A stretch of DNA of 64,000 bases from Halomonas sp. (GCF_029263665.1 NZ_JAJUFQ010000003.1:1-64000), one strand, 5' to 3'; positions 29,575 to 38,157 are shown, numbered from the stretch's first letter. Translations and numbers: made by a program. The notes: generated by a model not told the origin, from the letters alone.

Positions 29575-30702
29575 TCAGTGATCCACGTAAAGATAGTGCT
29601 GCCAACTGAGCATGCGCAGCAGGATCTTGCGCAGGATGGACAGGTGGTGGAAGTGGTGGCTGTACACCGCGGCCTGGGCTGATACGCCCAGTGGTAGCGG
29701 GGGCAGTTCCTGACCGTCCTTGAGGCGCAGGGTGACCAGTGCACGGTTGCCCATCTGAGTGAAGGCTTCAGTGCCGCGTAGGCGATCGGAAGGGGTGATC
29801 TGCGATTCAGCAATGGCAGGCAACACCTCTATCACTGTTGCTTCGAAGACCTTGCCGGGCAAGGCATCAAAGATCAGTTCAGCATCGGCGCCTTTCTCGA
29901 TGCGAATGAGAGACTGCTGGCGGAAAGCCGCGGTGAACACCCCCTCCTGCTGGTGCAGGAAGACTCCCAGAGGGCGCAACGGCAAGGGGACTGCCATCAT
30001 GCCGGGGCGTACCGCCAGCTGAGTCATATAGCCGTCAGTGGGCGCGCGTAACACGGTATCGCTCAGGTTAAGCTCGGCCTCTTCCAGGGCGGCCTGCTTG
30101 GCCAGCACAATAGGGTCGACACCACTGTCGTCGGTTTCCTGTGCCGAACGGGCACGTTCCAGTGCCGCTTGTGCTTGCCCCACCTGAGCCTTGGCGGTAT
30201 CGAGATTCTCGCGTCCCTCGTCGATGCGCTGCTGACTGAAGGCTGATGAGGCACCCAGCATACGGTTCAAGGTGCGTTGAGCCTGATCACGGCGAGCTAC
30301 GGCGGCGGCCAGAGCCGCCTCGGCTTCTGTCACGCTGGCCACACGGCCTTCGGTGCCGCGCAGGGCATCGCTTAGCTCGGCACTAGCTTGGGTGACGCGT
30401 TCCTCGTAACGTGTGGGATCCAGGGTGATCAGGGGATCTCCCGCCTTGACCAGGGTATTGGGAGTGGCATTGACTTCCTGCACCCGAGCACGTACTTCGG
30501 AGACGATGGGAGTCACCACATAGGTCTGGCGTACCAGGCGAGTGAACGGGTGATTGTAGTTCATCACCAGGACCAGAGTGGCAAGGATGATGATGCCACC
30601 CAGGGCGGCTGTGGGAATCGTCCACTTGTTCTTCGGGATACGGAAGATCTTGAAGATGGCGACACATAGCGCGGTGTAAGTCAGTATGATCAATGTTTCC
30701 AT
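29575..30702 (-). CDS. HlyD-family membrane-fusion protein (YiaV/YibH-like)
   Basis: Periplasmic adaptor of 375 residues anchored by two N-terminal hydrophobic segments (about 1-18 and 31-48). It has the biotinyl-lipoyl half-motifs (VVTPIVSEVRARVQEV, VLRAPTDGYMTQLAVRPG), and an alpha-hairpin of Ala/Gln/Glu-rich repeats between them. Paired with a DUF3302 protein six bases upstream, exactly as in E. coli yiaWV and yibIH. No inner-membrane pump or outer-membrane channel is encoded beside it, so the transported substrate is unknown. Confidence 0.87.
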   Translation of the reverse strand: METLIILTYTALCVAIFKIFRIPKNKWTIPTAALGGIIILATLVLVMNYNHPFTRLVRQTYVVTPIVSEVRARVQEVNATPNTLVKAGDPLITLDPTRYEERVTQASAELSDALRGTEGRVASVTEAEAALAAAVARRDQAQRTLNRMLGASSAFSQQRIDEGRENLDTAKAQVGQAQAALERARSAQETDDSGVDPIVLAKQAALEEAELNLSDTVLRAPTDGYMTQLAVRPGMMAVPLPLRPLGVFLHQQEGVFTAAFRQQSLIRIEKGADAELIFDALPGKVFEATVIEVLPAIAESQITPSDRLRGTEAFTQMGNRALVTLRLKDGQELPPLPLGVSAQAAVYSHHFHHLSILRKILLRMLSWQHYLYVDH

Positions 30703-30708
30703 CGCGCT

Positions 30709-31071
30709 TTATTCTCCCTTGTGTGCCATGCGTTCTTCGAGGCGTGCTTCGAGGACCGCGATACGGTGCTGCATGCGGCTCAACTCGTTTTCCACGCGCG
30801 AGAGTTCATTGCGTTCGCGTTGTTGCTCTTCCTCAATCCTGTTGAAACCCCAGCCGCGTTCCGGCCGGTAAAGCGTCGCCCATATCCAAAGAAAGGGCCA
30901 CAGGACATGGAGGGTGAAGAGGCTAACCCAGCCGGCAACGTGGATAGCATCCTGATGAGGGTGTTCTCGTTTCTTGGCGATTTCGTAGGGAATATCGTGA
31001 ATGGCGATGATGCCGTAGAACAGGACCAGGACGACGAAAACCATCATTCCCAGTGCGATATTGTTGAGCAT
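30709..31071 (-). CDS. DUF3302 inner-membrane protein (YiaW/YibI-like)
   Basis: 120 residues with two hydrophobic segments (MLNNIALGMMVFVVLVLFYG region and HVAGWVSLFTLHVLWPFLWI) and a C-terminal coiled coil rich in Glu and Arg (EEEQQRERNELSRVENEL). Family function unknown; always found with a HlyD-like partner, here six bases downstream, so the two probably form a membrane unit. Confidence 0.85.
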   Translation of the reverse strand: MLNNIALGMMVFVVLVLFYGIIAIHDIPYEIAKKREHPHQDAIHVAGWVSLFTLHVLWPFLWIWATLYRPERGWGFNRIEEEQQRERNELSRVENELSRMQHRIAVLEARLEERMAHKGE

Positions 31072-31429
31072 GGTCGGATCTCCACTCCATGGTTGCGTGT
31101 TAGGCCTATGCCGGCAAAGACGCTGGTGCTTCTTACAAGATACTCAAAATACCGACAAAAGAGTCCTTCGATGCCCACAAAGAGGGGGCTGTGCTGATAC
31201 GGGCGGCGTATTCTAATAGGGCTCGTGCTAATACTCCTCGCTTTGCTGTGGTGTTTTTGATGTAGGTCAAGAATGTGGTCTGTTGCGGATCCATAACAAC
31301 GTTGTGGGTCCATAAAAACAAGGAGCAGAGCATATGGAACGACAACACCTCGTGCTGCCATGCTCGTTGTGTTCAGTAATGGATTGACTTGCAAACCTGG
31401 TTGCGTAAAATACGGCCCCGCCTACCCAT
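31072..31429. other. 358-base intergenic region upstream of tRNA-Leu
   Basis: Between divergently oriented yiaW-like and tRNA genes. It carries the tRNA promoter (31384-31411) and should carry the promoter of the leftward DUF3302-HlyD pair, for which I see no clear boxes. No coding potential recognised. Confidence 0.55.
31384..31411 (+). promoter_or_regulatory. Promoter of tRNA-Leu
   Basis: -35 TTGACT (31384-31389) and -10 TAAAAT (31406-31411) with 16 bases between; the tRNA begins 19 bases after the -10. The GC-rich discriminator that follows (CGGCCCCGCC) is what one expects of a stringently controlled stable-RNA promoter. Confidence 0.75.
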
Positions 31430-31514
31430 GCGGATGTGGTGGAATTGGTAGACACGCTAGATTTAGGTTCTAGTGCCTTCGGGCGTGGGAGTTCAAGTCT
31501 CCCCATCCGCACCA
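31430..31514 (+). tRNA. tRNA-Leu (anticodon UAG)
   Basis: 85-nt class II tRNA. The acceptor stem GCGGATG (31430-31436) pairs with CATCCGC (31504-31510), followed by discriminator A and encoded CCA. The anticodon stem CTAGA/TCTAG encloses TTTAGGT, giving anticodon TAG at 31464-31466. The variable arm contains TGCCTTCGGGCG, and the T arm GGGAGTTCAAGTCTCCC. Its 3' side opens into atypical, AT-richer DNA, consistent with use as an integration site in the past. Confidence 0.97.
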
Positions 31515-32125
31515 TGAATTCCTTGTTTTTCAAGCACTTAAAGAATCAAAAATTCACGAATTGACCATGATATACCCTGGATTGACCGTGGTGTGGTCAG
31601 TTTTTTGGTCAGTTTTTATCATCAGCTCGGCTCACGGGTTGCGCAGCCACGCCCCCGAAACATCTTTCTTGATTTCGATAGTCTCAATATTTCGATAGTT
31701 TCAATTTCGTCGACGAAAGCGAAAGGCCTGCAGGCGAATCATAGCCTTGCGCGGGGCACGCCATATGCAGCGAAACAGCTTGGCGAACAGTTCAGCACGC
31801 AGCTGCGCGTTGCGCCGCTCTATTGCTCGGATCTTCCGGTTTGGAGTGTGAAAGGCCATTGCAGTCAACCCCACCTCGTTGCACTCTGACTGGTGCGATA
31901 ACGCTCAAATTAGCACAGGACGGGGTTTCTCCCACAGAGACTTTTTCCACAGAGCGCGTCGCAAATGGATAGAGGTCGATAGTGAAGAAATGCGTCTGAG
32001 TTTAATGATTGAAATATAAGAATACCGGAAAAGAAATATCCGCATATTATTATTGCATGGCGTAACACTTTTTTCTTGATGAGAGACTAGAATCAGAGAC
32101 CCACATAGACGCTCTGGAGGGCACT
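31515..32125. other. Interval 3' of tRNA-Leu with short direct repeats
   Basis: Starting 91 bases after the tRNA are tandem copies of GGTCAGTTTTT (two within 31607-31630) preceded by two copies of ATTGACC (31559 and 31582 regions). Such short arm-like repeats next to a tRNA 3' end resemble integrase-binding arms, but no integrase and no duplicate of the tRNA 3' end were found nearby. One tiny basic ORF (31701-31859) is listed separately. The last 150 bases before the peptide gene are AT-rich. Confidence 0.4.
31701..31859 (-). CDS. Very small arginine-rich hypothetical ORF
   Basis: 52 codons from ATG 31859, MAFHTPNRKIRAIERRNAQL at the start and a strongly basic remainder (Arg/Lys about one third). 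A GAGGTGGGG run lies 10-18 bases upstream, rather far for a ribosome-binding site. No family recognised. It could be a small nucleic-acid-binding peptide or chance; conservation in relatives would decide. Confidence 0.3.
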   Translation of the reverse strand: MAFHTPNRKIRAIERRNAQLRAELFAKLFRCIWRAPRKAMIRLQAFRFRRRN

Positions 32126-32347
32126 ATGAAAGGCTCAACCATTCGTACTCTCAGTAATGATGAACTCGATATCGTCACCGGTGGCATTCTTGAGCCTTGG
32201 CTGGTGGAACCTGATGTGGGTTCTGGCCTCTCACCAGGTATCGACGGTAACAATGGCATTCTTCCCGGTGGCTGTGTAAGACCTGGCCCTTTTGTTGATC
32301 TTGGCGCCATCATGGATGGCTTTCTTGGTAGTCCTGGCATCTCGTAA
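32126..32347 (+). CDS. Putative microcin/bacteriocin precursor with double-glycine leader
   Basis: 73-residue peptide whose first 20 residues end in IRTLSNDELDIVTGG. This is the classic GG-leader pattern (L-S/T-x-x-E-L-x-x-V-x-GG), comparable to the colicin V leader, cleaved after GG by a C39-peptidase ABC exporter. The predicted 53-residue core starts ILEPWLVEPD, is rich in Gly and Pro, acidic, and has one Cys (about residue 51). GGAGGG sits four bases before ATG 32126, and a strong terminator follows 40 bases after the stop, so it looks like a self-contained transcription unit. No exporter or modifying enzyme is encoded in this window. Other possibilities are a secreted signalling peptide or an orphan precursor. 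Confidence 0.65.
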   Translation: MKGSTIRTLSNDELDIVTGGILEPWLVEPDVGSGLSPGIDGNNGILPGGCVRPGPFVDLGAIMDGFLGSPGIS

Positions 32348-32387
32348 TCAATGAAGTCAGTCATTCCGTTTTACGCATTGAATGCGT

Positions 32388-32411
32388 CGCCCTGGCCATA
32401 GAGCCAGGGCG
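32388..32411 (+). terminator. Rho-independent terminator of the GG-leader peptide gene
   Basis: Perfect 9-bp stem CGCCCTGGC / GCCAGGGCG with loop CATAGA, followed by TTTTGTTG. It lies between the peptide gene and the convergent lipoprotein gene. Confidence 0.88.
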
Positions 32412-32444
32412 TTTTGTTGCTGGCTTTACGGTGCCAGGCGACGG

Positions 32445-33056
32445 TCACTTCAGGCCATAGATCCGGTATGTTCGTTCAAGAAGTGCCTGCCAGTCTGCTT
32501 CTGTCATCGCCGCTCTGGCCTGACAGGTGAGACCTTCCAGATAGGTACCTGCAAACAGGTATCGGGAGTCGGGTGACAGGCTGATCAGTTCCACACCAAT
32601 TCCGCAGCCATCGGTAAATGGCTGGACCTGGATGCCCTCTGGATCAGCGTTGGCCGCAGAAGTCGACATGAAGACATGCCGAACCTTCTTGCCTCCTAGG
32701 AATTGATAACCGGAAGTGTCTGGTAGTTTATAGCGAGTTTGTAATTCCAGAAGACTGAACTCGGTATCTATCAGTCGGCTACCATCCTGATCAGACTTCC
32801 ATACGAAACTGTAGGACTTTTCGGTGCTATTACCTGAGTTGCTGGCCATGCTGGGTTCTTTCCTTATGTAATCGCGGCTGGCCAAAAAGTGATGAAAACC
32901 AGGGGGCATGGCAACTCTTTCCACTGGGTAGCCCTTGGCAATGATAGCTCGTTGCTGATGATCATAATATGGAGGATTCGATTTTCCAGGTAAAGAAGAG
33001 CAACTCGCCAGAGTGGTTGACATGAAAAGTGAGGAAACAATCAACAAAGTTCTCAT
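32445..33056 (-). CDS. Orphan lipoprotein, unknown function
   Basis: 203 residues with a lipoprotein signal peptide: basic start, hydrophobic core, lipobox LASC with Cys19 as the lipidation site. The residues after Cys (SSLPG) give no inner-membrane retention Asp at +2, so outer-membrane sorting is likely. No family recognised. AAGGA lies eight bases before ATG 33056. It converges with the GG-leader peptide gene; an immunity or peptide-binding role is only a guess from position. The local base composition is AT-richer than the flanking operons. Confidence 0.7.
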   Translation of the reverse strand: MRTLLIVSSLFMSTTLASCSSLPGKSNPPYYDHQQRAIIAKGYPVERVAMPPGFHHFLASRDYIRKEPSMASNSGNSTEKSYSFVWKSDQDGSRLIDTEFSLLELQTRYKLPDTSGYQFLGGKKVRHVFMSTSAANADPEGIQVQPFTDGCGIGVELISLSPDSRYLFAGTYLEGLTCQARAAMTEADWQALLERTYRIYGLK

Positions 33057-33428
33057 GACATTATCCTTGATTGTAAATGATCAGTATGCATACTGAATGA
33101 TTTTTGCTTGTTATGTTTTTACTTTTTAAATGTTTTGATTTTATTTGATTTCTATTGCCTATGTAATTCAGTATTTAAATGTTTTTTCGAGACAAGAGAG
33201 AATGATTTTCATCATGGTGCATGGTATGTGCGTAAGGATATGGAGCCAGATGATTTGAGCCTGCTCCCATAAAATATACTCATTGAATAGAAGGATGTTC
33301 AGTCTTTATGAAGGTATTCGATATGCGGTTATATAAATTCAGCCAATTCCTACAAGAGAAGTAAGAACTGACTGAAGATATTGGCCCTTGTGTGGTCGTT
33401 CTGTACCGTTATGTACAGGTATCCATTT
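33057..33428. other. 372-base AT-rich interval upstream of the lipoprotein gene
   Basis: Separates the divergently placed... leftward lipoprotein gene from bioD, which is also leftward. It is markedly AT-rich with long T runs (33110-33195), unlike the surrounding GC-rich operons. It holds the 16-bp palindrome at 33081 and should hold the bioD-side terminator. An 18-codon frame at 33309 is too short to support. Confidence 0.5.
33081..33096. promoter_or_regulatory. Perfect 16-bp palindrome in the lipoprotein promoter region
   Basis: TCAGTATGCATACTGA is exactly self-complementary and lies 25 bases upstream of the lipoprotein start. On the minus strand a TACAAT -10-like hexamer follows it, and a weak TTCAGT -35 overlaps it at 16-base spacing, so a dimeric regulator bound here would compete with RNA polymerase. 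The regulator is unknown. Confidence 0.5.
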
Positions 33429-34124
33429 TCAGGATGGTAGCGATAAGTGATTGGCTGCTGCATCAGCAAGTGCCTGGTGCCCGCTGACAGGCAAACGGGG
33501 AACGATGCCCAGGCAGGGAGCGGAGATCCGCTGCTCGAGGTGGCGAATATTATCTTCGTAAAGGCGTTTGTCTTCGGCAAAACCGGGATCGATCACATTG
33601 CCTACCCAGCCTGCCAGAGGGCGCCCATCGCCAAGTATGGCTTCGGCACTGAGTACGGCATGATTCAGGCACCCCAGCTTGAGCCCCACGACCAGAATCA
33701 CGGGCAGTGATAGACGCGTTGCCAGTGTGGCGATGTCCTCTTCATCATTGAGTGGTACTCGCCAGCCTCCGGCACCTTCGATCAGAACCAGGTCACGCTG
33801 CTCGGCGAGCGGGGCGGAAAGCGCGTTCTCCAGGTCTTCTACACACAATGTTCTGCCGGCGTAGCGTGCTGCGAGATGTGGGGCAATAGGCGGCGCGAAA
33901 GCGAACGGATTGATGGCCTCATAGGGGAGTTCAGGCCTGGTCTGCGCCTGCAGGGTCAAGGCATCGATATTGCGCAGGCCATCCTGGGTGTCATCACAGC
34001 CTGAAGCAACCGGCTTCAACCCCAGTGTGCTCAGCCCCTGGCGTCTTCCCAGGGCGAGCAGGCCAGAACAGATGAGGGTCTTGCCGGCATCAGTGTCGGT
34101 GCCGGTGACAAAGTAACAAGGCAT
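33429..34124 (-). CDS. bioD: Dethiobiotin synthetase
   Basis: ATP-dependent closure of the ureido ring: 7,8-diaminopelargonate plus CO2 to dethiobiotin. 231 residues; P-loop GTDTDAGKTLICSGLL at residues 8-23 and LIEGAGGWRVPL. Last gene of the leftward biotin operon, 29 bases after bioC, with GGAG about ten bases before ATG 34124. bioA (the preceding aminotransferase step) is not in the window. Confidence 0.95.
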   Translation of the reverse strand: MPCYFVTGTDTDAGKTLICSGLLALGRRQGLSTLGLKPVASGCDDTQDGLRNIDALTLQAQTRPELPYEAINPFAFAPPIAPHLAARYAGRTLCVEDLENALSAPLAEQRDLVLIEGAGGWRVPLNDEEDIATLATRLSLPVILVVGLKLGCLNHAVLSAEAILGDGRPLAGWVGNVIDPGFAEDKRLYEDNIRHLEQRISAPCLGIVPRLPVSGHQALADAAANHLSLPS

Positions 34125-34153
34125 TTCAGTGGATCTCCAATCTTCCCGTAGTT

Positions 34154-35029
34154 TCAGGCGTGCAATACCAGAGTCAGCAGCTCATAACTGACAGGGAGCC
34201 CTTCAGGCTGGCGCAGTCGTTCGTATCTGGCACGAGCCGTGGCGATGTCGCGGCGGGTCAAATGTGCCCCTTGGCGTGGAACTTGTGCACCCACTCCCTT
34301 GATCGAGTCCATGACGTCCTTCAAGTCTGGATAGAAGAAACGCTGCCGTTGCTGGTTGACGGTGACCTGTGCCCAGCCTGCGGCATAGGCAGCCTCGATA
34401 TGGGTCTGGCGAAGGTGAAACGCCAGGACGCCAGTGTCTCCGGTTGAACCATCAGCAGCGGAAGGTGACCATGCCTGCTGGATTTCCTGGAGCGTGCCAG
34501 GTGCCAGAGTGTTGATCACTGCCTTGCCGCCAGCCTTTGTGACCCGACGTATTTCCTGCAGAGTCTGCTTCAGGTCGGGGCACCACTGTATGGCCAGATT
34601 GGATACCACCAGATCCTGGCTGCCTGCTTCCAGCGGTAGTTGCTGGGCATCACCACACAGCCACTGTATGCGCTCGGAGAAGGGAGCAGGCGTATAGCGC
34701 CGGGCTTCCACCAGCATCGCGGCGGAAAGATCCAGGCCTGTCAGTGAAGCTTGTGGATAGCGATGAGACAGGACTCTGGTCAGATCGCCAGGGCCACAGC
34801 CCACATCCAATACTTGCTGGGCCGAAGAAGGCAGATGGGGGAGCAGCATGTCTGCCATGATGGCCTGAGCTCGGGCCAGTTCGCGATAACGTGGTGCTGC
34901 CCTGGAGAAGGCGTGAGCGACGCGACGTTGCCAGTCAGTGGAAGGGCTTTCCTGACAAGAGAGGGCTTCCTGGCAATGACCGGTCTCTGGGTGCGGGCCA
35001 TGCGGCAAGGACGGGGCGAGGGCAATCAT
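34154..35029 (-). CDS. bioC: Malonyl-ACP O-methyltransferase
   Basis: SAM-dependent methylation of malonyl-ACP, disguising it as a primer for pimelate synthesis by fatty-acid enzymes. SAM motif I VLDVGCGPGDLTRVL and LVVSNLAIQWCPDL are typical. At 291 residues it has about 30-35 extra N-terminal residues compared with E. coli BioC (251), before FSRAAPRYREL. The start is coupled to the bioH stop (ATGA). Confidence 0.92.
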   Translation of the reverse strand: MIALAPSLPHGPHPETGHCQEALSCQESPSTDWQRRVAHAFSRAAPRYRELARAQAIMADMLLPHLPSSAQQVLDVGCGPGDLTRVLSHRYPQASLTGLDLSAAMLVEARRYTPAPFSERIQWLCGDAQQLPLEAGSQDLVVSNLAIQWCPDLKQTLQEIRRVTKAGGKAVINTLAPGTLQEIQQAWSPSAADGSTGDTGVLAFHLRQTHIEAAYAAGWAQVTVNQQRQRFFYPDLKDVMDSIKGVGAQVPRQGAHLTRRDIATARARYERLRQPEGLPVSYELLTLVLHA

Positions 35030-35805
35030 GTGGATATAGTCTCCCTGCAGGACGAGTTGACACGGCTCATCCGACGGGCTTGTTGCACGATGGTCTCCGC
35101 CAGAGCTTCAGGCCGACTGAGCATGGGGCAGTGCCCCGCCGAAAGCAGTTGTACATCCATGCTATTGCGGACGGAGGGGGCAAGCAGTGGGTCCTGCGCT
35201 CCGCATAGCGTCACTACGAAACCTGGAAAGTTCGCGAGAATCGCTGAGATATCGGCATGCGCCAGTAGCTTGAGGCCTGCCTCGAGAGTTTCAACATCGG
35301 GTGGGGAGCCTGCAGCCAGTAGTGTCCGGAGTTGGCGCATGGCGTCACGAGGTGATGGTTCGCCACTGGCTTGCCAGCGCAGGAAGGACTCTCTGGCGGC
35401 AACAGGATCACGCAGGAAAGCGCGGTGAAACTGCGCGAGCTCGGCTTTGCTGACGCCATGGGGATGGCAGAAACGGTGGCCCATTCCGAGCAGCATCAAT
35501 CCCTGGGGAGGTGATAGCGTCGGGCTCAACAGGGCTGCTTGCAGTGCTCCCAGAGACCAGCACACCCAGATGGCATCGGCAGGCATATCGTCCACCATGG
35601 CCTTGGCCAAGGCTTCCTGGGACTCAGGGCGGGCCAAGGCAGGGCGCTGGCCCATGCCGGGCCAGTCTGGCGCTGTCACGGATATGTCAGCAGGCCAGTA
35701 AGACGATAGAGGCTGCCAGATGCGTGCATCGATTCCCCAGCCAGAAAGCAGGACGAGCTTGGTGACGCGGTTGGCGTCAGAGGCAGGCTCCGGGAGGCAA
35801 TTCAT
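35026..35805 (-). CDS. bioH: Pimeloyl-ACP methyl ester carboxylesterase
   Basis: Alpha/beta hydrolase that demethylates pimeloyl-ACP methyl ester, releasing pimeloyl-ACP for BioF. 259 residues from ATG 35805, which has AAGGAGG four bases upstream and overlaps the bioF stop. The nucleophile is in VCWSLGALQA (Cys replaces the usual Gly of GWSLG), the oxyanion region in LLSGWGIDARIW, and the catalytic His in AGHCPMLSRPE. The position between bioF and bioC supports the call over a generic esterase. Confidence 0.9.
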   Translation of the reverse strand: MNCLPEPASDANRVTKLVLLSGWGIDARIWQPLSSYWPADISVTAPDWPGMGQRPALARPESQEALAKAMVDDMPADAIWVCWSLGALQAALLSPTLSPPQGLMLLGMGHRFCHPHGVSKAELAQFHRAFLRDPVAARESFLRWQASGEPSPRDAMRQLRTLLAAGSPPDVETLEAGLKLLAHADISAILANFPGFVVTLCGAQDPLLAPSVRNSMDVQLLSAGHCPMLSRPEALAETIVQQARRMSRVNSSCRETIST

Positions 35806-36947
35806 GCGGCCTCCTTGTGCAGACAAGCTGCCAAGGTATTCAACAGATGATCCAGTTGTGCGTCGCTGTGTCGGGCGCTCAAGGTGATGCGCAGGCGGGA
35901 CTCGCCTTTTGGGACCGTCGGCGGACGAATGACGCCGACCTTGATGCCCGCCTGAGCCAACCAGTCGCCCCAGCGCAGGGCCCGCTCTTCGTCTCCCAGC
36001 AGCACGGGTTGGATCGGTGTGGATGAGGGAAGAAGGCTGAGTCTAAGGTCGCTGGCCCGCCGGCGGAATTCGCGGGTCAGGTGCAGCAGGCGTTCGCGCC
36101 GTTGCGGCTCGTGAGTGCAGATGCGTACGGCCTCTATGGTCGCTGCAGCGACGCCTGGTGGCATGGCCGTTGTATAAATATAAGGACGAGCGAACTGGAT
36201 CAAGTGATCGATCAGGTCGCTGTCACCGGCGACGAAAGCGCCGGCCGTGCCCAGGGCCTTGCCCAGCGTGCCGACCAGCACTTGCACGTGTTCGCTGCCA
36301 AAGCGTTGACCCGTGCAGCCGCTGCCATGCTCGCCCAGTACTCCCAGCCCATGGGCATCATCGATCATCAGCCAGGCCGAATGTCGACTGGCCATCGTGG
36401 TCAGCCCGGCGATATCGGCCTGGTCGCCATCCATGCTGAACACACCATCGCTGACAATCATCTTGCGAGTGTCCGTCGGGGCGCGTTGCAGCAATCTGTC
36501 GAGGTCATCGATGTCCTGGTGATGAAAGCGCCTTGAACGTGCTCCTGACAAGCTGGCGCCATCCAGCAACGAGGCATGGTTGAGACGGTCCTGGACGATA
36601 TATGTGTCAGATCCACAAAGCGCTTGGAGCGTGCCTAGGTTGGCCATGTAGCCAGTGGAAAACAGCAGTGCCCTGGGGCGTCCAGTCAAGTTGGCTAGCG
36701 CTTCTTCCAGGGCTTCATGAATTTCCAGATGGCCATTGACCAGATGAGAAGCACGACTGCCGGTTCCATAACGGCGAGCACCTTCTGCCTCGGCCTCAGC
36801 CAGGCGTGGATCGCTGGCCAGGCCAAGGTAGTCGTTGCTGGCAAAGTCGATGACATCGTTATCATGATGAATATGGCGTGTCCGCCAGCGGTGAGCTTCA
36901 CGCCGCTGGCGCGCGGCCTGTTCCAGATAACTTGCCCAAGCGGTCAT
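35802..36947 (-). CDS. bioF: 8-amino-7-oxononanoate synthase
   Basis: PLP-dependent condensation of pimeloyl-ACP with L-alanine (KAPA synthase). 381 residues, close to E. coli BioF (384). Features: [33 protein letters not shown], and the PLP lysine in [12 protein letters not shown]. Overlaps bioB upstream and bioH downstream by ATGA. Confidence 0.95.
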   Translation of the reverse strand: MTAWASYLEQAARQRREAHRWRTRHIHHDNDVIDFASNDYLGLASDPRLAEAEAEGARRYGTGSRASHLVNGHLEIHEALEEALANLTGRPRALLFSTGYMANLGTLQALCGSDTYIVQDRLNHASLLDGASLSGARSRRFHHQDIDDLDRLLQRAPTDTRKMIVSDGVFSMDGDQADIAGLTTMASRHSAWLMIDDAHGLGVLGEHGSGCTGQRFGSEHVQVLVGTLGKALGTAGAFVAGDSDLIDHLIQFARPYIYTTAMPPGVAAATIEAVRICTHEPQRRERLLHLTREFRRRASDLRLSLLPSSTPIQPVLLGDEERALRWGDWLAQAGIKVGVIRPPTVPKGESRLRITLSARHSDAQLDHLLNTLAACLHKEAA

Positions 36948-38095
36948 GCTTGAACCGAGGCGTCGTAGAAGAGTCGGTCGGTGGCCTGGCGCTCCATGGC
37001 GGCTTCCAGTTCGCGCTGCTGATCGGTGTCGCTGCGGCAGCTCTCGCGACGCTCGGGATGCAGACCAAGCTTGTCGAACAGGAGGCGATCGCGTTCCACC
37101 TGAGGATTGCCGGTCGTCAGTAGCGTATCGCCATAGAAAATGGAGTTGGCACCGGCCAGGAAGGCCAGAGCCTGGGTGGATTCGTCCATTTGCGAGCGCC
37201 CTGCGGACAGTCGCACATGGCTTTGTGGCATCAGGATTCGAGCCACGGCAATGTTGCGAATGAAGTCGATGGGATCAAGATCTTCAACATCTTCCAGAGG
37301 GGTGCCGGGGACCTTGACCAGCATGTTGATCGGCACGGATTCAGGGTGAGGATTGAGCTGGGCCAGTTGCTGCAGCAACCCTGCCCGATCCCGGGGTGTT
37401 TCACCCATGCCGATGATGCCGCCGGAGCAGATCTTCATGCCGGCATCGCGCACATTTCCCAGGGTCTCCAGGCGGTCGCCATAGGTGCGCGTGGTGATGA
37501 TCTCACCGTAGTAGTCTGGAGAGGTGTCCAGGTTGTGGTTGTAGTAGTCGAGTCCCGCCTCGGCCAGCTGCTTTGCCTGGTCTCCATCGAGCATGCCCAG
37601 CGTCATGCAGGTTTCCAGGCCGATATCCTTGACCTGGCGCACCATCTCGAGCACGACGTCCAGGTCCTTCTGGCGTGGGCTGCGCCAGGCCGCTCCCATG
37701 CAGAAGCGGCTTGCACCAGCTTCCTTGGCGGCCTTGGCCTGGTTCACGACTTTCTCTATCTCAAGCAGTTTTTCCTTGTCCAGGCCGGTGTTGTAGTGAC
37801 CTGACTGGGGGCAGTATTTGCAGTCTTCCGGACAAGCACCTGTCTTGATCGACAGCAGCGTGGAGACCTGCACGGCATTTGGGTCGAAGTGTTGGCGATG
37901 AACCTGCTGGGCGCGAAATAGCAGGTCATTGAAGGGCAGGGCGAACAGGGCCTCGATTTCCTCCAGACTCCAATCGTGCCGAATTGCGCTATCAGTGTTA
38001 CCAGGCGTTGCATTGCTGTCCTGGATGGCGGTATCTGCAAGAGACAGCGTTGGAGAAGTCGCGTTAGCGGCAAGAGAGGACGAGGTACTAGGCAT
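36944..38095 (-). CDS. bioB: Biotin synthase
   Basis: Radical-SAM enzyme inserting sulfur into dethiobiotin. The [4Fe-4S] cysteines are C88, C92 and C95 in CPEDCKYC; the [2Fe-2S] region includes RFCMGAAWR and NHNLDTSP. 383 residues from ATG 38095, including a Ser/Thr/Ala-rich N-terminal extension of about 40 residues absent from E. coli BioB (346). First gene of the operon; transcribed from a promoter overlapping a BirA-type operator. An upstream in-frame ATG would run through that promoter and is rejected. Confidence 0.95.
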   Translation of the reverse strand: MPSTSSSLAANATSPTLSLADTAIQDSNATPGNTDSAIRHDWSLEEIEALFALPFNDLLFRAQQVHRQHFDPNAVQVSTLLSIKTGACPEDCKYCPQSGHYNTGLDKEKLLEIEKVVNQAKAAKEAGASRFCMGAAWRSPRQKDLDVVLEMVRQVKDIGLETCMTLGMLDGDQAKQLAEAGLDYYNHNLDTSPDYYGEIITTRTYGDRLETLGNVRDAGMKICSGGIIGMGETPRDRAGLLQQLAQLNPHPESVPINMLVKVPGTPLEDVEDLDPIDFIRNIAVARILMPQSHVRLSAGRSQMDESTQALAFLAGANSIFYGDTLLTTGNPQVERDRLLFDKLGLHPERRESCRSDTDQQRELEAAMERQATDRLFYDASVQA

Positions 38096-38129
38096 GGTCA
38101 ACTCGAATATAGGTATTAGGTTGACTGAA

Positions 38130-38157
38130 AGGATAAGGGCTATAAGACGGCTGTCAA
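38130..38157 (-). promoter_or_regulatory. bioB promoter
   Basis: On the minus strand, -35 TTGACA (complement of 38152-38157) and -10 TATCCT (complement of 38130-38135), 16 bases apart. The -10 ends 34 bases before bioB ATG 38095. The -35 lies inside the BirA-type operator. Confidence 0.65.

Noticed and set aside
29575..31071. HlyD-family and DUF3302 genes as an exporter for the nearby GG-leader peptide
   Set aside because: They match the conserved YiaV/YiaW pair, have their own terminator and opposite orientation, and no C39-peptidase ABC protein accompanies them.
33309..33365. 18-codon frame starting MKVFDMRLYK in the AT-rich interval
   Set aside because: Too short, Shine-Dalgarno-like AAGGA 13 bases away; chance is adequate explanation.
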